From an uncultured Alphaproteobacteria bacterium (GTDB lineage Bacteria; Pseudomonadota; Alphaproteobacteria; Minwuiales; Minwuiaceae), in the NCBI GenBank assembly GCA_913064755.1, contig CAJYBQ010000058.1, positions 1-11,915 on the forward strand: a stretch of DNA of 11,915 bases, written 5' to 3'. The position numbers were made by a program, and so were the translations under genes. A model generated the notes under the pieces. That model had not been told where the DNA came from. It was given only the letters and a program-made list of their open reading frames with translations, and searched no databases. Of the stretch, positions 6,691 through 11,915 are shown piece after piece; position 1 is the first letter of the stretch, and every line of letters begins with the position of its first letter.

Positions 6691-7059
6691 ATGGCCGGTT
6701 CCCGCAAGAAGACCCAGGAAGACGTGCACTTCAGAGTGCTGCGCCTGTTGCAGGAAAACCCCGAAATGAGCCAGCGCGACCTGGCCAAGGCCGTCGGCAT
6801 CAGTGTCGGTGGCGCGCATTACTGCCTCAACGCGCTGATGGAGAAGGGGCTGATCAAGATCGGCAATTTCTCCGCCGCGGCCAACAAGCGTCGCTACGCC
6901 TATATCCTGACGCCGAAGGGCATTGCCGAGAAATCGGCCCTGACGGGGCGGTTCCTGAAACGCAAGATGGCTGAATACGAGGCCCTGAAGGCGGAGATCG
7001 AAACCCTGCAGGTGGAGATGGACCCCGCCCATGAGCAGAGCGAGGCGCGACACAAGTGA
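6691..7059 (+). CDS. MarR-family EPS-associated transcriptional regulator
   Basis: This 122-aa protein is a compact winged helix-turn-helix. The HTH lies at about 27-48 (SQRDLAKAVGISVG, then HYCLNALMEKGL), and a wing at about 55-72 with a basic tip. A C-terminal helix (86-111: GRFLKRKMAEYEALKAEIE) is probably a coiled-coil dimerisation arm. The layout and the LTPKGIAEK...RFLKRKMAEYE stretch match the EPS-associated MarR family that heads exopolysaccharide clusters. The start agrees with that family even though only a distant GGGA precedes it. It is the first gene of the operon, and its TGA overlaps the GTG of the epimerase. Autoregulation through the leader palindromes is plausible but unshown. 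Ligand unknown. Confidence 0.88.
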   Translation: MAGSRKKTQEDVHFRVLRLLQENPEMSQRDLAKAVGISVGGAHYCLNALMEKGLIKIGNFSAAANKRRYAYILTPKGIAEKSALTGRFLKRKMAEYEALKAEIETLQVEMDPAHEQSEARHK

Positions 7060-8036
7060 GTACGGTTCTGGTCACGGGTGGCGCCGGTTACATCGGCGCA
7101 CATACCTGCAAGGCACTGGCCGCCGCCGGGCATGTCCCCGTGGTCTATGACAACCTGGTCTACGGGCATCGCGACGCGGTGCGCTGGGGACCGTTCGAGG
7201 AAGGCGACATCCAGGATCGCGCGCGGCTGGACGAGGTCATCGCCAGGCATGCACCTTCGGCCCTGATCCATTTCGCGGCCTATGCCTATGTCGGTGAATC
7301 GGTGACCGATCCCGGCAAGTACTATCGCAACAACGTGGCCGGCAGCCTGAACCTGCTGGAGACCATCCGCGACCACGGGATCGCCCGAATGGTGTTTTCC
7401 AGCACCTGCGCCACCTACGGCATGCCGGACAGCATCCCGATCTTCGAGGACGCGCCGCAGCGGCCCATCAATGCCTATGGCCAGTCGAAGCTGATGGTCG
7501 AGCAGATGATGGCGGACTTCGAACGCGCGCATGGCCTCCGCTGGGTCGCGTTGCGCTATTTCAACGCTTCGGGCGCCGACCCCGACGGGGAAGTGGGGGA
7601 GAGCCATGACCCCGAGACGCATCTGATTCCGCTGATCCTGGACGCGGCAGCCGGACGGCGGTCGGCGATCACGGTCTTCGGAACCGATTACGACACGCCG
7701 GATGGCAGCTGCATTCGCGACTACATTCACGTCACCGACCTGGCCGATGCCCATGTCCGCGCCCTCCACGGCCTGGAACAGGGCCTGCAGTCCGGGGCCT
7801 TCAACCTGGGCAATGGCACGGGCTATTCGGTCTCGGAAGTGATTGCAGCCGTGGAGCGCGTCACCGGCCTGAAGGTACCTGTCGAGCTTGGCCCACGCCG
7901 CCCCGGCGACCCCGCTAGACTGGTCGGCAGCGCAGATCGGGCACGGCAGATCCTGGGCTGGCAGCCCCGCTTTGCCGAACTGGACGACATCATCCGCACC
8001 GCCGGGGCCTGGCATCAGAAGGGCGCGGCGAACTGA
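7056..8036 (+). CDS. galE: UDP-glucose 4-epimerase
   Basis: Extended short-chain dehydrogenase that interconverts UDP-glucose and UDP-galactose with bound NAD+. The Rossmann motif GGAGYIG is at residues 8-14. HFAAYAYVGES (72-82), SSTCATYG (115-122), and the catalytic Tyr141 and Lys145 in AYGQSK are all intact. LRYFNASGADPDGEVGE and SCIRDYIHVTDLADAH are family hallmarks. At 326 aa it has normal length. The start is GTG at 7056, overlapping the preceding TGA, with GAGG about eleven bases upstream. Context indicates it supplies UDP-galactose for the glycan made here. A 4-epimerase acting on another UDP-sugar cannot be excluded from motifs alone. Confidence 0.92.
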   Translation: MSTVLVTGGAGYIGAHTCKALAAAGHVPVVYDNLVYGHRDAVRWGPFEEGDIQDRARLDEVIARHAPSALIHFAAYAYVGESVTDPGKYYRNNVAGSLNLLETIRDHGIARMVFSSTCATYGMPDSIPIFEDAPQRPINAYGQSKLMVEQMMADFERAHGLRWVALRYFNASGADPDGEVGESHDPETHLIPLILDAAAGRRSAITVFGTDYDTPDGSCIRDYIHVTDLADAHVRALHGLEQGLQSGAFNLGNGTGYSVSEVIAAVERVTGLKVPVELGPRRPGDPARLVGSADRARQILGWQPRFAELDDIIRTAGAWHQKGAAN

Positions 8037-9124
8037 TGCGCATCTACGCCCTGATCACGGATGCCTTCGGTGGCCACGGTGGTGTCGCGGTCTACAACAA
8101 GGACATGCTGTCGGTGTTCCTGCGCCACCCGGCCGTCACCGAAGTGATCGCCGCGCCGCGCGTGATCTCGCACGCCATGGAAACCCTGCCGAAGGGGCTG
8201 ACCTATCGCATGGAAGCCGCCCGGGGAGTCGTCGGCTTCCTCGGCACGGTCATGAAGGACCTGCGCCGGATCGCGCGCAGCGACATGATCTATTGCGGCC
8301 ACCTGAACCTTGCCCCGCTGGCCTGGGCGCTGGGCCGGATGTTCGGCATCCCGGTACTAGGCGCGCTCTACGGCATAGAGGCCTGGCGGCCGTCGAGCCG
8401 CCGGATATCCGCCTGGTCCGGCAAGCGCCTCGACCATTACTACTCGATCAGCGAGTTCACCCGCGACCGCTTCATCGGCTGGTCCGACGTTCCGGCCGAT
8501 CGCATCACCCTGCTGCCCAACGCCATCCACCTGCAGGATTATGCGCCGGGCGAGAAATCCGAAGCCATGGCGCAACGCTACCGCCTGCAGGGGCGCAAGG
8601 TGCTGCTCACCTTCGGGCGTCTCGTGTCGCAGCAACGGGCCAAGGGCTTCGACGAAGTGCTCAACGTCCTGCCGACCCTGATCGCGCAGGATCCGAGCAT
8701 TGCCTATGTCATCGCCGGGGATGGTGACGACCGCGCCCGCCTGGATGCCCGGGTTGCCGAACTGGACCTGGAGGAACACGTCGTCTTCACGGGCTTCGTC
8801 GACGAGTCGGAGAAGGCGGACCTCTACCGGCTCGCCGACCTCTACGTCATGCCGAGCCGGGGCGAAGGTTTCGGTTTCGTGTTCCTGGAGGCCATGGCGA
8901 GCGGCGTGCCCGTGGTTGCCAGTTCGACCGACGGCAGCCGCGACGCCGTCCGGAACGGTGCGCTGGGGCAGATGGTCGACCCGGACGATCCGCATGCCCT
9001 GCTGGATGCCATCGCCCGGGGACTTGCCGCGCCACGCGGCGTGCCGGATGGCCTCGGCTATTTCTCGTTCGACCGCTTCGTTGACCGGGTCGGCCGCATC
9101 GTGGACAGGATGGTGAAGCGATGA
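8036..9124 (+). CDS. Group 1 (GT4-like) glycosyltransferase
   Basis: GT-B fold retaining glycosyltransferase of 362 aa, presumably acting at the cytoplasmic face on a lipid-linked glycan. The N-terminal acceptor domain starts RIYALITDAFGGHGGVAVYN, with the glycine-rich loop at 12-16. The C-terminal nucleotide-sugar domain has LLTFGRL (190-196), VIAGDGDDRARL (225-236) and HVVFTGFVDESEKADLYRLADLYVMPS in its expected place. The E-x7-E motif is Glu277 and Glu285 in EGFGFVFLE, followed by AMASGVPVVAS. There is no membrane segment. The start overlaps the galE stop (TGATG) and the stop overlaps the next start (ATGA). Donor and acceptor cannot be read from sequence; a mannosyl, rhamnosyl or galactosyl transferase would fit the neighbours. 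Confidence 0.9.
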   Translation: MRIYALITDAFGGHGGVAVYNKDMLSVFLRHPAVTEVIAAPRVISHAMETLPKGLTYRMEAARGVVGFLGTVMKDLRRIARSDMIYCGHLNLAPLAWALGRMFGIPVLGALYGIEAWRPSSRRISAWSGKRLDHYYSISEFTRDRFIGWSDVPADRITLLPNAIHLQDYAPGEKSEAMAQRYRLQGRKVLLTFGRLVSQQRAKGFDEVLNVLPTLIAQDPSIAYVIAGDGDDRARLDARVAELDLEEHVVFTGFVDESEKADLYRLADLYVMPSRGEGFGFVFLEAMASGVPVVASSTDGSRDAVRNGALGQMVDPDDPHALLDAIARGLAAPRGVPDGLGYFSFDRFVDRVGRIVDRMVKR

Positions 9125-10089
9125 CGAAACGGACCGCCCTGATCTGCGGCGTATCCGGCCAGGATGGCACCTACCTGGCGCAGTTGCTGCTGGACAAGGG
9201 ATACCGCGTGATCGGCACGTCCCGCGATGCCACCACGCATGCCTTCGGCAACCTGCACCGCATGGGCATCACCGACCGTGTCGAGGTCACGTCGATGGTG
9301 CTTACCGACTTCCGCAGCGTCTTGCAGGCCCTGACCCGCTTCGAACCCGACGAGATCTACAACCTGGCCGGCCAGAGTTCCGTCGGCCTGTCGTTCGAAC
9401 AACCGGTCGAGACGCTGGAGAGCATTGCCGTCGGCACCACCAACCTGCTGGAGGCCGTGCGCTTCTCCGGGCGCGCCATTCGCATCTACAACGCCGGATC
9501 GAGCGAATGCTTCGGCGATACGGCGGGCAAGGCCGCGAACGAGGACACCGCCTTTCACCCCCGCAGCCCCTATGCGACCGCCAAGGCCACCGCGCACTGG
9601 GCCGTGGCGAACTACCGGGAAGCCTACGGTCTGCACGCCTGTACCGGCATCCTCTTCAACCATGAATCCCCGCTCAGGCCGGCCCGTTTCGTGACCCGGA
9701 AGATCATCAGCGGCGCGGTCAGGATCGCACGTGACGGCGGCGGGGTGCTGAAACTGGGCAACCTGTCGGTCAGCCGCGACTGGGGCTGGGCGCCGGAATA
9801 CGTCGATGCCATGTGGCGCATGCTGCAGACCGACACCCCGGCCGACTACGTGATTGCCACCGGGGCCAGCCACACGCTGCAGGCGTTCTGCGACGCGGCC
9901 TTTGCCGAACTCGGCCTGGATGCCGCCCGCCATGTGGAGACCGACGCGGCCTTCAAGCGCCCGTCGGACATCGACTTCGGCCAGGGCGATGCAAGCCGCG
10001 CCGCGCGGGACCTGGGCTGGCGCGCCACCCTTCACATGCCCGACGTGGTCAAGGCCATGATCCAGGCGGAGCTTGCCCTGAATGATTGA
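9121..10089 (+). CDS. gmd: GDP-mannose 4,6-dehydratase
   Basis: Converts GDP-D-mannose to GDP-4-keto-6-deoxy-D-mannose with NADP+, the branch point to GDP-D-rhamnose, GDP-L-fucose, 6-deoxy-D-talose or GDP-perosamine. The NADP loop is GVSGQDG (10-16). NLAGQSSVGLSFEQPVET (81-98) and AGSSECFG (125-132, Ser and Glu of the catalytic set) follow. Tyr151 and Lys155 lie in SPYATAK, and LFNHESPLR plus FVTRKI are the Gmd signature. At 322 aa it matches the shorter Gmd form seen in Pseudomonas A-band loci rather than the roughly 370-aa enteric form. It overlaps the glycosyltransferase by 4 nt. No reductase or aminotransferase completing the sugar lies in view, so that gene is expected beyond 11915 or elsewhere. 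Confidence 0.88.
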   Translation: MTKRTALICGVSGQDGTYLAQLLLDKGYRVIGTSRDATTHAFGNLHRMGITDRVEVTSMVLTDFRSVLQALTRFEPDEIYNLAGQSSVGLSFEQPVETLESIAVGTTNLLEAVRFSGRAIRIYNAGSSECFGDTAGKAANEDTAFHPRSPYATAKATAHWAVANYREAYGLHACTGILFNHESPLRPARFVTRKIISGAVRIARDGGGVLKLGNLSVSRDWGWAPEYVDAMWRMLQTDTPADYVIATGASHTLQAFCDAAFAELGLDAARHVETDAAFKRPSDIDFGQGDASRAARDLGWRATLHMPDVVKAMIQAELALND

Positions 10090-10094
10090 AACGC

Positions 10095-10982
10095 ATGACT
10101 GATACAGACGACCGCGCCGATTCCCTGCCCGCGACGCAGGAAGACATGCGCTGGACACGGGTGATCGAACCGCAGCGCGGACTGCTTTCCGTGCCGCTGG
10201 GCGAGATCTGGCAGTATCGCGACCTGCTGCTGCTGCTGGTGCGACGGGACTTCGTGGCGCTGTACAAGCAGACGATCCTGGGTCCGATCTGGTTCGTGAT
10301 CCAGCCGGTCCTGATGATGATCGTCTTCACCATCGTGTTCGGCAATATCGCCAATATCTCCACGGACGGCGTGCCGCACGCGGTGTTCTACCTGGCCGGG
10401 ATCACGATGTGGACGTTCTTCGCCGAGGCGTTCACCAAGACCTCGGAAACCTTCATCACCAACGCCTCGATCTTCGGGAAGGTCTACTTCCCCCGGGTGA
10501 TCGTGCCGCTCTCGGTGGTGCTGTCGGGGCTGCTCAAGTTCGGCGTGCAGTTTGCCATCCTGCTCTGTTTCGTGGCCTATTTCGTCGCGACGACGGAGAT
10601 CGTGCGCCCCAACTGGGCTGTCCTGCTGTTGCCGGTCCTGCTGCTGATGATGGGTGTGCTGGGACTCAGCCTGGGCATGATCATCTCCGCGCTGACCACC
10701 AAGTACCGCGACCTGCGTTTCCTGATGCAGTTCGGCGTGCAACTGCTGATGTACGCGACACCGGTGATCTATCCGGTGTCGTCCCTGCCCGACGCCTATC
10801 GCCCCTTCATCATGGCCAACCCGATCACGCCGATCGTCGAGACCTTCCGATACGCCTTCATCGGTCGCGGCGATTTCGACCTGATGCACCTTGCCTACAG
10901 CGGCGGCGTCATCCTGGCCCTGCTGCCCACCGCAACGGTGATCTTCAACCAGGTCGAGAAAAACTTCATCGATACGGACTGA
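10095..10982 (+). CDS. wzm: Polysaccharide ABC transporter permease (Wzm/TagG-like, ABC-2 family)
   Basis: Inner-membrane permease of 295 aa that exports lipid-linked polysaccharide together with the ATPase encoded next. A soluble N-terminus (1-40) and an amphipathic gate-helix region (VRRDFVALYKQTILGPIWF, 49-67) precede about six hydrophobic segments near 64-84, 98-112, 137-165, 176-200, 212-228 and 267-285. Family marks are KQTILGPIWFVIQP, ASIFGKVYFPR, SALTTKYRDLRF and YATPVIYP. The ATG at 10095 lies 5 bp after the gmd stop. A TTG at 10086 overlapping that stop would add three residues and cannot be excluded. The stop overlaps the ATPase start. Confidence 0.92.
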   Translation: MTDTDDRADSLPATQEDMRWTRVIEPQRGLLSVPLGEIWQYRDLLLLLVRRDFVALYKQTILGPIWFVIQPVLMMIVFTIVFGNIANISTDGVPHAVFYLAGITMWTFFAEAFTKTSETFITNASIFGKVYFPRVIVPLSVVLSGLLKFGVQFAILLCFVAYFVATTEIVRPNWAVLLLPVLLLMMGVLGLSLGMIISALTTKYRDLRFLMQFGVQLLMYATPVIYPVSSLPDAYRPFIMANPITPIVETFRYAFIGRGDFDLMHLAYSGGVILALLPTATVIFNQVEKNFIDTD

Positions 10983-11915
10983 TGAGCACACCGGCACTTC
11001 GCGTCGAGGACGTGTCGAAGATGTACCGGCTGGGCGAGGTCGGCACGGGATCACTGTCCCACGACCTGAACCGGACATGGGCGCGGCTGCGCGGCCGGCC
11101 GGACCCCTTCGCGCAGGTCGGCATGATCAACGACCGCACGTCGGAAGGGCCGGGAGACTTCGTCTGGGCGCTGCGCGACATCAATTTCCAGGTCAACGAG
11201 GGCGAGATCGTCGGCATCGTCGGGCGCAACGGCGCCGGCAAGTCGACATTGCTGAAGCTGCTGTCGCGTGTCACCGCGCCGACGGAGGGAAGGATCTTCA
11301 TCAATGGCCGGATCGCCAGCCTGCTGGAAGTCGGGACCGGGTTTCATCCGGACCTGACCGGCCGCGAGAACATCTTCCTCAACGGTGCGATCCTGGGCAT
11401 GAGCAAGCACGAGATCCGCGCCCGGTTCGACGAGATCGTCGAATTCTCAGGCTGCGCCAAGTACATCGACACGCCGGTGAAACGGTATTCGTCGGGCATG
11501 CATGTCCGCCTGGCCTTCGCGGTCGCGGCGCACCTGGAAACCGACATCCTGATCGTGGACGAGGTGCTGGCGGTCGGCGATGCAGAGTTCCAGCAGCGGT
11601 GCCTGGGCAAGATGCAGGATCTCAGCCGTTCCTCGCAGCGCACGGTCCTGTTCTTCAGCCACAACATAGCTGCGGTCAGGCAACTCTGCCCCAACGCCAT
11701 CCTGATGGACCGGGGAACGGTGGTGAACCGGGGCCAGACGGGCAGCATCATCGAACAGTACATGTCGCTGGGCAGAGGGGCCGAGAGGGCCGTGACCTGG
11801 GCCGAGGACGCTTCGCCGACCGCCGACGGGGTCACGCTGCGCGGCATCTTCGTGCGCACCCAGCAGGGAAGCACGGAAAGCGCGTTGAGCAGCGCCGATC
11901 ACGTATTCGTGGAGA
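10982..11915 (+). CDS. wzt: Polysaccharide ABC transporter ATP-binding protein (Wzt-like), C-terminus beyond window
   Basis: The first 311 codons of the ATPase partner of the permease are visible. Walker A is GRNGAGKST (81-89). The Q-loop region reads LLEVGTGFHPDLTGREN, with Glu in the Gln position as is usual for Wzt/TagH ATPases. The signature is YSSGM (169-173), Walker B is ILIVDEVLAVGD (189-200) and the switch His is His227. A 40-residue insertion between strands 1 and 2 (about 20-60) is typical of the polysaccharide subfamily. From about residue 268 (AVTWAEDASPTADGVTLRGIFV) a beta-rich C-terminal domain begins. It is probably the Wzt carbohydrate-binding domain that selects the finished O-chain, but only its start is visible. 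The ATG shares one base with the permease stop. Confidence 0.93.
   Translation, partial: MSTPALRVEDVSKMYRLGEVGTGSLSHDLNRTWARLRGRPDPFAQVGMINDRTSEGPGDFVWALRDINFQVNEGEIVGIVGRNGAGKSTLLKLLSRVTAPTEGRIFINGRIASLLEVGTGFHPDLTGRENIFLNGAILGMSKHEIRARFDEIVEFSGCAKYIDTPVKRYSSGMHVRLAFAVAAHLETDILIVDEVLAVGDAEFQQRCLGKMQDLSRSSQRTVLFFSHNIAAVRQLCPNAILMDRGTVVNRGQTGSIIEQYMSLGRGAERAVTWAEDASPTADGVTLRGIFVRTQQGSTESALSSADHVFVE

Noticed and set aside
6900..8015. 371-codon minus-strand frame opposite galE
   Set aside because: Antisense shadow of the MarR-type and galE genes, both of which are motif-complete.
1..11915. CRISPR arrays, tRNA or rRNA genes, insertion sequences, toxin-antitoxin pairs
   Set aside because: None was seen on either strand. 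The Xer-like protein is in a chromosomal housekeeping context, and no attachment-site repeats or mobile-element ends were recognised.

Overview
The window reads as a chromosomal segment of a high-GC alphaproteobacterium, most probably Rhodospirillales or a close relative. This is inferred from three things: GC-rich third codon positions throughout, the block xerD-like / secreted Ala-rich protein / small membrane protein facing aroK-aroB-CorC, and the pairing of a NusG/RfaH paralogue with an EPS-type MarR regulator at the head of a polysaccharide cluster. No species is claimed.

Left part (1-2506, minus strand): a compact operon read right to left. It encodes a 46-aa single-span membrane protein, a 604-aa exported Ala/Leu-rich protein of unknown function, and a Xer-type tyrosine recombinase cut by the window edge. 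In the visible part of the recombinase, the first catalytic Arg and the beta-hairpin Lys are replaced by Gly and Glu.

Middle (2677-5737, plus strand): aroK and aroB catalyse two shikimate-pathway steps. They overlap each other and a CNNM/CorC-type membrane protein by 1-4 nt. A roughly 170-bp divergent spacer separates this operon from the left one.

Right part (5865-11915): a surface-polysaccharide locus. An RfaH-like NusG paralogue is encoded on the minus strand. A 313-bp AT-richer spacer separates it from a plus-strand operon: MarR-type EPS regulator, UDP-glucose 4-epimerase, family-4-like glycosyltransferase, GDP-mannose 4,6-dehydratase, Wzm-like permease and Wzt-like ATPase (cut by the edge). 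Nearly all junctions are stop/start overlaps, so the operon looks translationally coupled. Together the genes supply UDP-Gal and GDP-4-keto-6-deoxymannose, assemble a glycan and export it by the ABC-transporter route.

The most interesting part is the control region at 6378-6690. It contains a plausible sigma70 promoter, two interleaved inverted repeats with pseudoknot topology, three short palindromes, and an 8-base match to the enterobacterial ops element. That match sits 45 bases before the first codon of the operon and beside the divergently encoded RfaH paralogue. Together these suggest a self-contained, cis-encoded antitermination plus MarR control module.
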